Assembly (NCBI RefSeq): GCF_050003625.1
Contig: NC_134398.1
Coordinates: 111,948,145-112,012,144, forward strand
From: Haematobia irritans
Lineage: Eukaryota > Arthropoda > Insecta > Diptera > Muscidae
Length of the DNA: 64,000 nt
Direction: 5' to 3'
Part shown: positions 1-12,700 of the stretch, in pieces
How positions within the stretch are numbered: position 1 is the stretch's first letter
Layout of the letters: every line of letters begins with the position of its first letter
Made by a program: the position numbers and the translations under genes
The notes under the pieces: model-generated
Databases searched by the model: none
The model's input: only the letters and a program-made list of their open reading frames with translations
Told to the model about the DNA's origin: nothing

Positions 1-752
1 TTTTTTTTTCTTCATATGCTATCAAAGTCCTTTAAAAACGAGATAACGACCACTTTATTTTCCAAATTCAGACTTGACTTCAAGTAGAAATTCTGTTATG
101 TTTAAAGTAAAAACGTCTTTCAAATAAAGTGTTGAAAAACATGTCCCATATTTGAAAGATTTTTTGCTTTGTAGTCAAGATGCAAAAAGACAACAACTTT
201 AAAGACAATTTCATTAATTTTAAAGAATTTTTCTGAACTATCAAAGTCAAGTTGACCTTAGCCCAAAAATTTTTTCTTTCATGTTATGATACCGATTTTA
301 AAGTCAAATCTCTTAATTATAACTCCAATACGACTTCATTGAAAAGTTTATCGACTTTTGGACAAGGAAAAATCTTAATATTAGAGAAATGCGCCTTCTA
401 TGCTAAGCAAAATTTGCAATCGTATTTTAAAGACATGAAATCTTTGACCTCATGACATTATTTTTTTCAGTATATCAAAGAAACCCAGATCACTAAAAAA
501 TACTAACGACGATTTTCATCGGGATGTCGGTGAAAAATCTTGGGCCTTACGTTTTTTTACATTCCAGTATCCACGGAGTCTGTACGGATCTTCAGCAAAA
601 ATTGGAACCACCATTTCAAAAATAATGTCAACATGTTCTAAATGAACCTTAGTAGTTAGCAATCTTTTAATCGCACAAGAAAAATGATCATACTATTGTT
701 TAATGAAAGATTTCAAATCGGAAATAATTAGTTATTGCAAAACATCCGATAG
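1..752. other. A+T-rich stretch, no gene recognised
   Basis: I see no convincing exon, RNA gene or terminal repeat. Open frames here are short and have the composition expected of A+T-rich noncoding DNA. Confidence 0.5.
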
Positions 753-754
753 TA

Positions 755-2126
755 CACTGGTAGAAAAATGGTTCGTACTATTAACGAACGGGCTTCGTTG
801 ATTACTTTTCGTTAATATTACGAAATTTTTCGTTATAAGAACGAAAGTCATCGTTAATACAACGAAATCAATCGTTAAAAGACAATTTTGTGTTTTGGTT
901 TTTCGTTATATTAATGAAACACGTTTCGTTAATATTACGAATATTGACTTTGTAATTTTTTCAAGTATTAGAATAAAAAAAAAATTCCAAGATGAAATTA
1001 TTACAATCATTTGCACATAGAGAGTAACTTGTGGAAACTTTTAGCCCTTAAAACAGTCGTTTTATATACTTCGAAACTGGAATTGGAAATTTCATTTATA
1101 AAACGAAAGCGATCGTTAATATAATGATATGGATCGTTAAAAAATAAATTTTAAATTGTTATATTTCGTCATATTAATGAAATATGTTCATTAATAATAC
1201 GAATGGGAGTTTGAGTCTCTAAAACGTCTCTCCATACTCTCTCTAATACGTCTGTAGCGTCTATGTAATTTGTACATACACATCTAAGCATGGCAATAAG
1301 CACATGTTTGAAAAAACAAACGGTAAAAAGTTCAACAGAAAACTTGTCTGATGGGAAACCTTAACAACATTTACGTTCTTTTCGCTGAAGAGTGCACAGG
1401 CTCATTACAGTTTCGTTGTGTATAATAAACATAGATGGTGGGTGAGTTGGTGTTTTTTGTATATTCGCAAGAAATTTAGTGTAAATTTTTAATCTTTAGC
1501 GAAAATGCCACGGGGAAGTGAACTTTCAGATGAAGAAGGCGGAACAATTACCGTAATGAACCTTGGTTGCAAAAATAAATTGGATAAATGGACACGGCGA
1601 TACGATTATCATTTTTTGGTCTTAGAAATTAGAGGCTTGTTTTCTTAAGTGAAAGTCACACTATATGATTATTAAATTACTTAATTTATAAATTAATATT
1701 ATTTCCTACTGTACGAGTATATAAATCCTATTTCAAAGATCTTAACAAAAAATAATACACTACCAATGACTACATTCAAATACAATAATTGGTTGGGTTT
1801 CATTAATATAACGTTTGTGTTCATTTATACAACGTTCGCCTTTCGTTCATACAATGAAAAAACTGGGTTCATACAATGAGCTGCATCCATACAATGAATA
1901 AATTTCATTCATACAACGAATAATATTCGTTAATACAACGAAAAGGCTACGTAACAGCAACGTAATTATTCGTTAATACTACGAAATGTACTCCATAAAG
2001 GGTTTCGTAAATATAACGTAAAATTACGTTGTTATAACGAAATGCTACGTTGGCTGACTTTTAATGAAGAATTTCGTTAATACAACGTAGAAATTCATCG
2101 TATTAACGAAACTTTTTCTACCAGTG
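755..2126. mobile_element. Non-autonomous Tc1/mariner-like DNA transposon
   Basis: The ends are inverted copies, CACTGGTAGAAAAA on the left and TTTTTCTACCAGTG on the right. Each is flanked by TA (753-754 and 2127-2128), the target duplication of the Tc1/mariner superfamily. Both sub-terminal regions are packed with variants of a motif like TTCGTTAATACAACGAA in both orientations, roughly at 780-930, 1085-1205 and 1800-2110. The only coding trace is a transposase-like start at 1505. It is therefore probably a deletion derivative mobilised in trans. Confidence 0.8.
1505..1648 (+). pseudogene. Remnant N-terminus of a Tc-type transposase
   Basis: An ATG opens a 47-codon frame beginning MPRGSELSDEEGGTI. 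This resembles the conserved start of Tc1/Tc3-type transposases (MP-basic-G-x-x-LS, then acidic residues), which precedes the first helix-turn-helix. After about 25 residues the similarity fades and the frame stops. No downstream DDE motif is visible in the element. The fragment explains why the surrounding element has TA duplications. Assignment is by motif only. Confidence 0.5.
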
Positions 2127-2227
2127 TATCAATACTATCGATTGTTTTTATTGAAACTATCGAATGGTGCGACTATCGATAGATTTGCAGCTCTATTTTT
2201 TACCCGAGTAACAGTTGAGAGATCTAA

Positions 2228-4956
2228 ATGTGTGTGAAGATAAATTCGAATTTGCAGCAAAAACTTAGCCGAGACACAAACCAGCACCAAAAAATATTTT
2301 TCAAATTCGAATTTAGGTTTTCAAATTCGAATTTGGATTTTTAGTATTTGGCTTATTATTTAAAAACTAAGCCGCGTGCGATATAGAGAGTAGGCTCATT
2401 GGAAAGGGCTTGAGCTCAGCTTTCATAATCACAAAAGTCTTCATTAGAAAAGTATTTGTGAAAAGCGAAAATTTGAAAACAAAATTTTCAACAAATTTTT
2501 ACAACGGAGCCCACTGTGCCAAAACTAAGCCGTGTGCTGTATAGAGACTAGGTTCATTGGAAAGGGCTTGAGTTCAGCTTTAATACCCACGAAATTCTTC
2601 ATTAGAAAAGTATTTGTGAAGAGCGCAAATATGAAAATCAAATTTAAAAAGAAATATATTGAAAATAAATAAATCCAATTTATTTATTTAGCATAACATG
2701 CCTAATTTTAAACAATACTTCGTTAAATTATTAAATTAAATTTGATATTATTTTGTTTATTTAATTTGGTAATTCGACATTACGAAGCAGGTTCAACATT
2801 TTCTTTTACATACAAAATGAGCGCTTTTTTAAGAAATGTATGTTATTTTCATTTTTTAATTCAATTGGCAGTTCATTAAATAATTTAAGCCTATTATATA
2901 ATAATAAATATAAAAAATATAAACTCTTAAACAATTGCAAAAAAATATTTCTTCGACTGGTAAAATAATTGTAAATAAATAAATAATAGAAAATTATACA
3001 ATTGATTGTCTCTAATAAAAAAATTAGTTTTCTACCAAAATCAATCAAATTTTTAGTTGAAGCAATTAAAAATTAAGTGAAAGTGCCGAAGAAAACAATT
3101 GCTTTTTTAACCAAGAATATTTTTTTATTTCTAATTACTTCTATGATTAATACTATCGTGATTGATCAGTTAAAAGTTTAATTGGAAATACTTTGGTAGT
3201 ATTTTTTTCTGTGTATGGTCTACTATGAGTTTTTAATTAATTTTTAGGTTTTTACACAAAAAATTTTGTTTACTTTTTTATCACGAAATTAATTGAACCA
3301 ATTAAAAAATTAATCGACACTATTATTTATTTGTAGTTTAATTAATTATAAATGAGTAAATGATACAATAAACAGTTTATTGGCATAATTTAAAAATTAA
3401 TTGAATCAACACTACAATTGATTGTAAATTCCGAATTAATTAAGTATTTTTGTAATTTGTGATTGATGCTATCTACTTCTTTATGTAAGCAATTTCAATA
3501 AAAATAAAATTGCTTCAGTGAAAAAATAGTGTTCCGCTATCGTAATCAATTACACTTTAAATGGAATCAATTGGATTTAATTGAATTAATTAAATTTACG
3601 GACAAAATGATTCGAATCCGCGAATCAACAAAGTCTTCATCACGCAGCAATAATACCACCAATATATTTTAAATTAAAGTTTTAATTAATAATTTAATTT
3701 AAAATCTATTTAATCACAATTTAATTGATTTCATTATTTCTTTAGTTAAAATAAAAATCAATTGCAAAATTGAATTGGAACAACTAATTTTTTAGTTGTT
3801 ATAGATGATTGATATTATCATTTTCGTGATAGAAAAAAAATTAATTAAAAATTGATTGGAGCAATTAATTTTGCTATATCAAAATTTTGTTTTTCGCATT
3901 CAAACGCAGTGAACATAAAAGTTTATTGATAAATATCAGATGTTCCCAAAGTGTGAGTCCTACGCAGAAAAAATATCTTCAACACATTTCCTTTGAAAAA
4001 GTTGATAGAAGTTGAAAAATTTTCCAATAATAATAATAAATTAATTGATGCAATTAACTTTTTAATCAAGATGGAAACATTACATTAAATAATAATCTTA
4101 AAATTTTAAGTAAAAAACTAATTGATACAATTAACTTTTTAATGAAAAAATTAATTGAGTTTTGCAATCAACATCAATTAAATTTTTAATTTAGTCATTT
4201 AAAAAATTAATTCAAATTTGCTTTTGACATCAATTAATTTTTTTACTGTCATTTTCGTGATTTAAGAAATTTCAATTAAATAATTAAATGTATCAATTAA
4301 TTTCGTGATTGAATCAGAAAAAAAAACATTTTTGTGTGTATACAAAAAAGAATATTGACAATATTGAGAAATTGTTTATCCTTTAAATAAAACTTTACAA
4401 TTTAATTACATCTATATGGTGAAGACTATTGTGGGTCTGAAAGGTGAGCTCAAGCCCTTTCCAATGAGCCTAGTCTCTATACCGCACGCGGCTTAGTTTT
4501 GGCACAGAGGGTCCGTTTTAAAAATTTCTTGAACATTTTATTTTCCAATTTGCGCTTTTCACAAATACTTTTCTAACGAAGACTTTAATGGGTATGAAAG
4601 CTGGGCTCAAGCCCTTTCCAATGCGCCTAGTCTCTATATTGCAAGCGGCTTAGTTTTGGCACAGTGGACCCGTTGTAAACATTTGTTGAAAATTTTGTTT
4701 TCAAATTTTCGCTTTTCACAAATACTTTTTTAATGAAGACTTTTGTGATTATGAAAGCTGAGCTCAAGCCCTTTCCAATGAGCCTACTCTCTATATCGCA
4801 CGCGGCTTAGTTTTTAAATAATAAGCCAAATACTAAAAATCCAAATTCGAATTTGAAATCCTAAATTCGAATTTGAAAAATATTGTTGGTGCTGGTTTGT
4901 GTCTCGGCTAAGTTTTTTGCTGCGAATTTCAAATTCGAATTTATCTTCACAAACAT
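2228..4956. mobile_element. Foldback element, subfamily A, copy 1
   Basis: Long inverted arms start ATGTGTGTGAAGATAAATTC and end with a near-complement finishing CTTCACAAACAT. An exact 9-bp duplication, GAGATCTAA, flanks it (2219-2227 and 4957-4965). The arms (about 2228-2640 and 4430-4956) are built from units of roughly 157 bp containing CCAAAACTAAGCCGCGTGCG and GGAAAGGGCTTGAGCTCAG. The core of about 1.8 kb is extremely A+T rich, full of TTAATTGATTCAATTA variants, and has no convincing coding capacity. Tandemly built arms and 9-bp duplications are typical of Drosophila FB elements. Homology to FB itself is not claimed. The core is inverted relative to copy 2 at 29526. Confidence 0.8.
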
Positions 4957-4965
4957 GAGATCTAA

Positions 4966-5544
4966 TTTGATATGATTAGATCGGATCGGATATCAAAATT
5001 GGCCTAGATCTAATGTTTCAGATGTAATTATATATATAGTGTTAAATCCCGATATATGTACCGGTATTTAGCACCAGATACGCCTAATTATATCACTATA
5101 TCTAGGCGTATCTGCTAAGATCTGAGAAAGCCAATTTTGACGTCTAATAAAATCTAATAACATCCACCAATTTTTACACGGGTAGGTAAAATTCAAGATA
5201 GCGTTACATAATAGTTATTGAGTCTAATTGTGATTTAGTAAACCTGAATACCGCACATGATGGTCACCATTTGAGTACGTGTAACTTCGTACTCAATAAA
5301 TTGCAGCCATGGTATCATAATGATTAATGATGACAAAATCTGTTGTTATGATTTCAAAATTGTTATTTTAAATTAAAGATGTTTGGATCATTACTCTGAA
5401 ACTGGAGTACATAAAAGCGTACCATAATTAAAAATTCAAAGCTACGTCATGTCACACGATTTGTAAAACCAAAACGTTTAAAGATTCTTTACGTTCATCA
5501 ATAATGATGTGCTTCAGGGCAATATCTCATTGAGTTTGTTCTTT
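4966..5544. other. Intergenic; small inverted repeat
   Basis: Near 5080-5120 AGATACGCCTAATTATATC is followed by the complement ATATCTAGGCGTATCT, giving a short hairpin. Variants of GATCTAAT recur to 5165. No gene is recognised up to the mariner remnant. Confidence 0.4.
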
Positions 5545-6446
5545 CTTCTTTGCATCTTGATTTGAGGTAAAACGCTTGCCAGCAAGGAATTTTTTTAGAT
5601 TTGGGAACAAGTAAAAGTCACTGGGGGCTAAATCAGGAGAGTAAGGTGGGTGGTCAAGCAACTCGTACTTTAATTCGTTGATTTTAGCCATTGTTAAAAC
5701 ACTCTTGTGCGCGGGTGCGTTGTCTTGATGATTTTTTTTTTGTGTTTTAAGCCAGGACGTTTTTCTCGAATTTGTACATTTAATTGATCCAAAAGGTTGC
5801 AATAGTACTCTGAATTTATTGTTTTACCCTTTTGCAGATAGTCAATCAATAAAATACTTTTGAAGTCCCAAAAAACCGTTGCCATAACCTTACCAGCCGA
5901 TTGAATTTTTTGCCTTCTTTGGGGCACTTCCTCCAGCTTCAGTCCATTGTTTGGATTGTTCTTTTGTCTCTGGAGTATAGTGGTGAATCCATGTCTCATC
6001 AACAGTTATAAAACGACTCTTAAATCCATTTTATTTCGGTTAAAACGATCCAAACAAGCATGAGAAATGTTCATTCTTATGCGATTTTGATCGAATGTTA
6101 ACAAATGCGGCACCCATCTTACAGAAAGCTTTTTCATCTGTAGTTCTTCATGCAAAATTAAATGGACTCGATCATTTGAGATGCCCATGATATTAGCAAT
6201 TTCACGCACTTTTATTCGTCGATCATTTAATACCATATCATGCACTTTGGCTACAATTTCTGTTGTTGTTGCTGTTTTTGGACGTCCACCACGTGGTTCA
6301 GCTTCAATGCTTGTACGACCACGTTTGAATTCAGCAACCCAATTTTTTACTGCTGCACTTTCACCTAACAGATTATGAATTTCTTGTCCCGATAAACCTT
6401 TTTTATGTAAATATTTAATGACAGCACGCATTTCTAATTTTTCCAT
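5545..6446 (-). pseudogene. mariner transposase pseudogene, copy 1
   Basis: Starting at MEKLEMRAVIKYLHKKGLSG, the sequence carries the N-terminal helix-turn-helix region, a GRPKTATT linker, the WVPH-LT-Q signature and the catalytic half with HQDNAPAHKS and SPDLAPSDF. In the sister copies the last two aspartates are 34 residues apart, as in mariner. Several lesions break it: a deletion near residue 21 compared with the sister copy at 18248, and at least two frame changes (near 6000 and 5750). The frame is lost after the AGKRFTSN region. It cannot encode a full transposase. Subfamily not assigned. Confidence 0.85.
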
Positions 6447-6626
6447 TGTAAAAAAATTGCGGATGCGTCTTTTTTGAACACCTGTTTCTATATGAAGGAG
6501 TTTCCAGATCGAAACAAAATTTAACATGTGTTCATAACAGAGATGGAAGTTTCCAAAACACTTAACTTTTTTTCTGTTTATACCGCGCTATTTGTGCTAG
6601 GCTAAGAAGTTTCCGAACTGCCCTCG
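5545..6626 (-). mobile_element. Decayed mariner (D34D) copy 1
   Basis: The upstream end (6597-6626 on this strand) reads CGAGGGCAGTTCGGAAACTT, the same terminal repeat that closes the related copy ending at 19323. The opposite end is lost: similarity to the sister copy stops near 5550. No TA follows the preserved end here, so the flank may have changed. Confidence 0.8.
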
Positions 6627-7468
6627 AACATGAACTCTTAGTTAATTAGGTTGGCTGAGAATTGCGGTATATAGTGTCATCCATGTTTAATGGTGAAGAT
6701 GGTGAAGATGGTATTTGGGTCGCAGCCACATTTGGACCATGATTGATCATAGTACTAACGCATAACACTGTGCGCTGTATTTGATGCGCAAAGATGCTTG
6801 CAGAAATTATTTACCCAAGTCTGATATGAAGATAACAAACCACCTATGGATGAACATGAAGGCAATCAAATACCAACCGCAAGAAATCTTATCAAGAACC
6901 TCGTTTAAGTGAAAACAAAAACGCAATGAGCAAACACCATAGGAGTGAAATTATTTAAACAATCAGCAAGTCGGCATGAATGACCGAGATCGAGAGCGAT
7001 ATGAAATAAAAATTTCAAACCAAAAACAAAAAAATAATAATACAACAAAAGCCAAGCTTCGAAACAAGTCATCGGGACAATGACAATTGTTTGCAATCTG
7101 AGAATGTGTCAAAACTTAAATGGACTGAACTTGAAACAAAATCACAAAAATCTGCCAGCGAAACGATGACAAGTGAATGGAAAACGCACGGTGACAATTC
7201 AGAGACGCAATTCATTCACGTAGCAAAATTGGCTGGTCCATTAAATTAAAACCATCATCTAATAATTATCATAACAACAGAAGTAATAAATATATCAGCT
7301 ATCGGAAGCTCTCTTCGGCAACTTAAAAAAAAAAAAAAAAAAACATCTTATATCTTTACATACGGGTGGAACATTAAAAAACTTTTCATTGTTTTTAAAC
7401 TGAATTTAACCTAACCATTCTCCTATTATAGGACGCCACTTTTCCATAGAAAGCACGAAATAATTTAC
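6627..7468. other. Unassigned intergenic DNA
   Basis: No terminal repeats, exons or family motifs are recognised. There is an A tract of about 19 bases at 7324-7342. Base composition is less extreme than in the neighbouring elements. Confidence 0.35.
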
Positions 7469-7693
7469 TACACTGAAAAAACAGTGAACCCACCAGGAAG
7501 AAAACTTTTTATTAATTTTAGAAAATTTTGAATATTTTTAGAAATTTTTAACTAAACAGTATTACAAGCGCTGGCATCGCGCCGATATCACAAAAATAAG
7601 TAAATATTTTTCGACAAATTCACGAAAATTTATTAGACATAAATAATTTTTCCATTTGTTTTGTTTTGTTATTGTTGGTTTTGTTCTTTAAGC

Positions 7694-8058
7694 ATTGTTG
7701 TTGTTTTTTATTTCAGCTTAAAACCATACATTGACTAAACTACAAGAGTAGCTTAACCAACAGAGGAAAAGAATGTTTGTCAAATTTATTTGGGCAAAGC
7801 CCTATAGACTGCAAGATGGTTGGATGGACGCACGTTTCGGAATTACCACATTCCTCATCAGCATCCTCTACTTGCAGCAAAACTATCAACCAATTATCAG
7901 AATAAATTCAGGCAGTTTATTAAACCCAACAAAAACCACACTTGAACCCTCCGAAAAAAGGTTTTACATTGATAGCCGGCTTATGCCTCTGTTGGTTAAG
8001 CTACTCTTGTAGTTTAGTCAATGTATGGTTTTAAGCTGAAATAAAAAACAACAACAAT
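7694..8058. repeat. Inverted-repeat element with 73-bp perfect arms
   Basis: The arms 7694-7766 and 7986-8058 are exact reverse complements, containing TTGACTAAACTACAAGAGTA and its complement. The 219-bp centre includes a frame from 7773 to 8012, which I regard as incidental because it reads into the right arm. Perfect arms suggest recent insertion or gene conversion between arms. No clear target duplication was found. Confidence 0.8.
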
Positions 8059-8139
8059 AAATAATTTTTTTCACTTTTTAAAGAAAATTTTGTAGTTTGA
8101 AGGAAAAAATTGGAGTTCAAAATTGCAAGAATGTCTTTA

Positions 8140-8427
8140 CACACAAAAAAAAAAATTCTGATTCAATCACGAAATTAATTGATCCAATTATTTTTTTAAT
8201 TGAAATGTCTTTAATCACAGAAATGATAGTATCAATTAAAAAATTAATTGAAGGTCAATTAAAAATTAATTGATCCAATTAAAAAATTAATTGATACTAT
8301 TAATTTTTGTGATTGATTTTTGTTTCTATTAAAAAATTTGTTGATTCAATTAAATTTTTAATTGAATATTTTTTAAAACTCAATTAAAATTTTAATTAGA
8401 AAATTTTTCGTGAAATTTTTTTCTGTG
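8140..8427. mobile_element. TTAATTG-rich miniature element
   Basis: Flanking TA at 8138-8139 and 8428-8429. Ends are CACACAAAAAAAA and TTTTTTTCTGTG. The interior consists of repeated near-palindromes such as TTAATTGATTCAATTA and GATTCAATCACGAAATTAAT. This is the clearest boundary pair of a family also seen near 10503, 12189, 26834, 30529 and 59756, and in the cores of the subfamily A foldback elements. Confidence 0.75.
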
Positions 8428-8693
8428 TAGTGACATACGAAGTTCATAATGGACGCTTTTGTAGTAAAATTTACAAATTTGAAGAAATAATCAACTATTT
8501 TATGACAAATACGAATTTAGTAAATCTCTGTTCTTAACTTGTGTATAATTTTTTTCCGTCTTTTAGTTCATTTAACTAACGTACGCAAAAAATTATTAGA
8601 GTAAATGAAACTTTCACCAAATATAATAAGTTTATGAACTAAAATATAGTTAAATTGGCTTTAGTGAAATAGTGAGTTCACTTTTTTTGAGTG

Positions 8694-9249
8694 TAGTATG
8701 CAAGAATTAATTAAAAGTACGAAAGTTTTTCATAAAAATTATAAAAAAGAAATGTTGCTAATAGAACGTGAAACAATGGTAAATTTCGTTCTTTTCACGA
8801 AGAGAATTCTTTCGGTGTGAGTTTTTTTGCTCATGTAAGATACATACGTACATGCATTCGAAACTAATGATTATTATAAACTTTATCCCACTTTAATTTT
8901 TGAACATTACCATGACTTGGTTTAATATAAATTGCTAAATTTCGTTGATGTGGTTAAATATTCCAAAATTCCACAAAAATAAATCTACACCCAAAGTTTA
9001 CTTGGATCCAAAGATTTAGATTTTGGTATTGGTTCCGAGCCAACGATGGGGGTTCTTTAAAATATGGATATTTTTTTGCGACTATCTGGCTCTAAATCTA
9101 GGATCTATAAAATTAAAATTAGGATACAGATCTCATTTATCGAATTTTCTTTCTATTTTTCCGGTATAATTAATAAAGCTATTCACACACAAAAGAGATC
9201 CAATAAAGAAAGAAGAAATTTGTCTAGAATATAATCAATAAAATTAATA
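8694..9249. other. Intergenic, no gene seen
   Basis: A+T-rich DNA with no exon or defined repeat recognised. Confidence 0.35.
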
Positions 9250-10062
9250 CACGCAAAGAAAAAAAACTTTTGGAAATCGTATACCGAAAACGTTTTTCTT
9301 TAGTTAGAGTTTTTTGAATTGCTTCGAAAATTTTAAACTTTTATCACCAAAAAAAAATCGTTTGTTACAAAATTTTTATTTTTCCAATAAAAAAGTTATT
9401 TTTTAAACAACAACACAGTCCATTTCGTTTATATCAAACACTGTTCTTTTCTGACTTTAGGTCTTTAATAAGACACATTTTACAGTTCAAAATCAAAGTA
9501 CAATGTAATGTTGAACATTTTTTCGGAATTTTCCGAACATATCTGGAATATATGTAAAAAAAACACAAAAATGTTTGTTTCTGTTAAATAAACTTTGTTT
9601 ATTCGGTTCGTGGGCGCCGCAAGCTATGCTATATAAATATAACTTATATGGATAATTATCTATTGATGACCATAACAGGTACATAGATCAGTGGTTAGTG
9701 TGTTGGCTTACAAAGTGCATGGTCCGCGGTTCGATTCTCCGTCCAGGCGAAAGATAAAAAAAAATTAATAATCGTATAATTTCTTCTACATTGTTGGTAT
9801 TACAGGAAAAGGTGTTAAGAACTAAAAAACCTCGTGGATGTGAGAAAAATGTGAGGGAAAATGCAATTAGCAATAAAACAATGTTTTTTTTTGAGTTAGT
9901 CTTTATGAAATTGTTTTTACATCCTGGAAACGAATAAACGTTTATCACAAAAAGTATATACTTTTCTTCCACATACACTACCTTACAGCGAAAAGCAAAT
10001 GAGAAACGAACTTTTTTTGTCTAAAATTTCGTTTGGGAGGAAAGAATTATTTTTTTTGCGTG
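9250..10062. mobile_element. TA-flanked miniature DNA element carrying a SINE
   Basis: CACGCAAAGAAAAAAAAC opens the element and TTATTTTTTTTGCGTG closes it. TA lies on both sides (9248-9249 and 10063-10064). The interior contains a tRNA-derived SINE at about 9677-9870. No transposase frame was found, so it is probably non-autonomous. Confidence 0.65.
9677..9870 (+). mobile_element. tRNA-derived SINE, copy 1
   Basis: The head resembles a tRNA gene. An A-box-like stretch (TAGATCAGTGGTTAGTGTG) is followed about 30 bases later by a B box (GGTTCGATTCT) inside GGTCCGCGGTTCGATTCTCC. The body after the head (TAATTTCTTCTACATTG, TATTACAGGAAAAGGTG, AAGAACTAAAAAACCTCGTG) recurs at 28351 and 50210. The head does not fold into a proper acceptor stem, so it is not a functional tRNA gene. 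Confidence 0.65.
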
Positions 10063-10502
10063 TAGTGACGCATTGGACACGGTGAAACCAAAATTAGAAA
10101 ATACTTTTTGTTTTTGTAACTAAACAAATATTTGCACAAATTAGATTCTAGTGAAGTTTGAAATCGAACAACGAAAACGAAGTCGTGTAATAAAGATTTT
10201 GCTACTCCCCATATTGATATGGGTTAAAGTTCACGGTGTTAACAAAATGTTGGGTTGAATGCAGGGTTGTCCTGTCGAAAACTGTGATTTTTGCGACATA
10301 CGTTTACGAGGTTATAATACGTATGCCGCAAAAGTCGTAAACCAATTGTAGGAAACCGTATTTTGAATTAAAGAAATTGTGAATATTTTTTAATTGAAAT
10401 GCAAAAATATGCATTACATCTCTCATTCGCTACTTAAAACTATTCTTGGATTTTGTGGTCCATAGTGTCCATCCAAGCTTTGTTTGCATCACCGAATTAC
10501 TA

Positions 10503-10795
10503 CACACAAAAAATTATCACCAACATTTTTTCAATTAAACACTTAATTGAATTTGGAAATGGATTCAATTAATATGTTAATTGATTCAATTAATTATTTA
10601 ATCAAATCCGAATAAAACCCAATTAAAAAAATGATTGATATTTGTTACGTTTCCAATTAAAATATTAATTGATTCAATCAATTTGTTAATCAATTCGGAA
10701 ATAATTTTCAATTACAAACGTGATTGAAATTTTTTCCGTTTCCAATTACACATGTGATTGATCCAATCACTTTTGTGATTGAAATTGAATAATTT
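10503..10795. mobile_element. TTAATTG-rich miniature element, second copy
   Basis: A TA (10501-10502) precedes CACACAAAAAATTATC. The interior repeats CAATTAATATGTTAATTGATTC-like palindromes. The right end is degraded and is placed where the repeats stop. Confidence 0.5.
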
Positions 10796-11080
10796 TGAGC
10801 AATGGAAAGAGCGAAAAGAGAACAAGAGAATGGGTATTTATTCAACATTGTATGATGGAGAGATCAGTCTGTATAAGTAACTTGTAACGAACGGTTGGGT
10901 TTTTGTTTTTCGCGTAAATTGAAAAACATGATTGGCGACATTCTGTCTGCTGCATTGAAAATGTGTACATAAATATTTTGAACGCAACAACAAATCATAG
11001 CAAAGGGTTGAAATAAATAAAATGTGCAACAACAAATGGCCACGTGATAAAGGTTTGAAAAAATATATGAGAGAACGCAT

Positions 11081-11790
11081 TTGAAATTACCTGTGTTTGT
11101 GTTTTGTGGTATTGTAAAAATGGAAAACAATCTACGTTTATTGAAGGTAAGAAATTGTGAATACAGTTTTCCATTGAAGCCTGTTTACATTAAACGGACT
11201 AAAATAATATATTTTTTATTCATTTCTTTTAGTAACCAATTTTATTTCGTGAAATTGACCAATCAATCCCATCGACTCCATCATTTTATCAAATATGTAA
11301 GAATATGTTTGCAACAAAAAAGTGGGTACCGTATTGATCTTTTAAAATTATTATTTTTTTCACTCCTAGTTTTCTTAAAACCAAAAGCGGTATGGGTTTG
11401 TTGGAAGATTCACCTTGAAGTTGCGAAGTGGCGTTGGCATTAAATTGTATTTTTGTTTTACCTGCCTTTTTCAGTTTGAACCCAAGTAGAGATCAGTATA
11501 TTTGATATATAAACTAATGAGCTGAATTATGTAATGGTAAAAAAATCTTTCTTTTGGATTTAATACAAATATATTTTTTTTATTTTTAGAATTTGCAAAG
11601 TATCATCAATATAATACCAAATATTACATTACTTTCCCATTATTTTTGTCTATGGTTGGTTCAAATTTTAATAGACGATTTCAATGTGCCGAAATTTTGG
11701 AAAGGAATTGTTACTAAAATTAAATTACCGAGCTCCTTAATACACCTTTTTATGCTAAAAGACTACAACTGCAAAAGAAGATTATAAATC
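11081..11790 (+). other. Possible exon cluster, unproven
   Basis: An ATG at about 11120 opens MENNLRLLK, followed immediately by a donor-like GGTAAGA. Pyrimidine-rich acceptor-like sites occur near 11232, 11369, 11474 and 11590, and A+T content dips at 11230-11440. Joining the first piece directly to the next acceptor gives a stop, so no consistent multi-exon model works. AATAAA occurs at 12098. It could be a decayed gene or coincidence. Confidence 0.2.
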
Positions 11791-12188
11791 TGCAACCTGG
11801 AACTAAGAATTGAACTTGATATGCTATGCAGGTAATGTTTAACAAAATTAACTTTTAATTTAACAAAATTAAATTCGAATTATTCTGTTAACTTTCAGAA
11901 AAACTAATTTAGCTTACAGGCTGCTGATTTATTGGAAATCTAGGCGCATCTACATATTAGAAGGACCATGCTAACATGGTTATTATTATAAGGAAGATAA
12001 TGATTTATATAATTTATGTAATTGTATTTGTAAATTATGTTAGAACAAACCACAAATGACAAGAACCAAATTTATTTGTCTATTGCATAATTCAAAAAAT
12101 AATAAAATATTAAATATGTTTTATAAGAAACACATATTTTCTTTTATTTCAAATAAAATTAAATACGATTTTGGGGTCGCAATATATA

Positions 12189-12531
12189 CATTTTTTGATT
12201 GAAATTTATAGCCAATTTCAATTAATTATTTAATTGAATGAATCAAATAGTTGATTGTTTTTTGTCGCGAAATTAATTAAAATTTTAATTGATTCAATTA
12301 AAACTGTGATTGAATTTTATGTTAAAAATCAATCACGTTTTTAATTGATTCAATCACACAATTAATTGATTCCGTGACAAAAGTCAATTAAATTTTTAAT
12401 TGAAAATCGTGTTGGTTTTCAATCAAAATGGGTGATTGATACTATCATTTTCGTGATTGAAGACATTTCAATTAAAAAAATGATTGAATCCGCGATTTTC
12501 GTGATTGAAATCAAAAAAAAATTTTTGTGTG
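12189..12531. mobile_element. TTAATTG-rich miniature element, third copy
   Basis: The right end AAAAAAAATTTTTGTGTG is followed by TA (12532-12533). The left end CATTTTTTGATTG follows TA (12187-12188) but is degenerate. Dense TTAATTGATTCAATTA-type palindromes fill the interior. Confidence 0.6.
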
Positions 12532-12700
12532 TAGCTACAATTTTGAAAACTTTTAATTAATATGAAAATTGGCTCTAATAAGCCAAAAATTGATTTTATA
12601 AAAACAATTCACTTATGCAATACTTAAGTAGTTTTCTTTACTTCCAGTTTCTGCAGAAATTTGTGAAAAATTAATTATGAGCGAGAAACGACCGTCACGC

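Larger units (their letters stand above)
7471..8693. mobile_element. TA-flanked DNA element containing two nested elements
   Basis: The left end CACTGAAAAAACAGTGAACC and the right end AGTTCACTTTTTTTGAGTG are imperfect inverted repeats with TA outside (7469-7470 and 8694-8695). No transposase is visible. It holds an inverted-repeat element (7694-8058) and a TTAATTG-type miniature element (8140-8427), so it is the oldest of the three. Confidence 0.65.

Noticed and set aside
7773..8012. A 79-codon protein gene
   Set aside because: It reads into the perfect right arm of an inverted repeat and has no splice or family support.
9677..9750. A tRNA gene at the B-box-like GGTTCGATTCT
   Set aside because: No acceptor stem or proper anticodon arm, and the same head and body recur at 28.4 and 50.2 kb, which is SINE behaviour.
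11081..11443. A 120-codon single-exon gene
   Set aside because: The frame runs through apparent intron-like A+T-rich DNA, starts without ATG support and matches no known motif; kept only as a low-confidence exon cluster.
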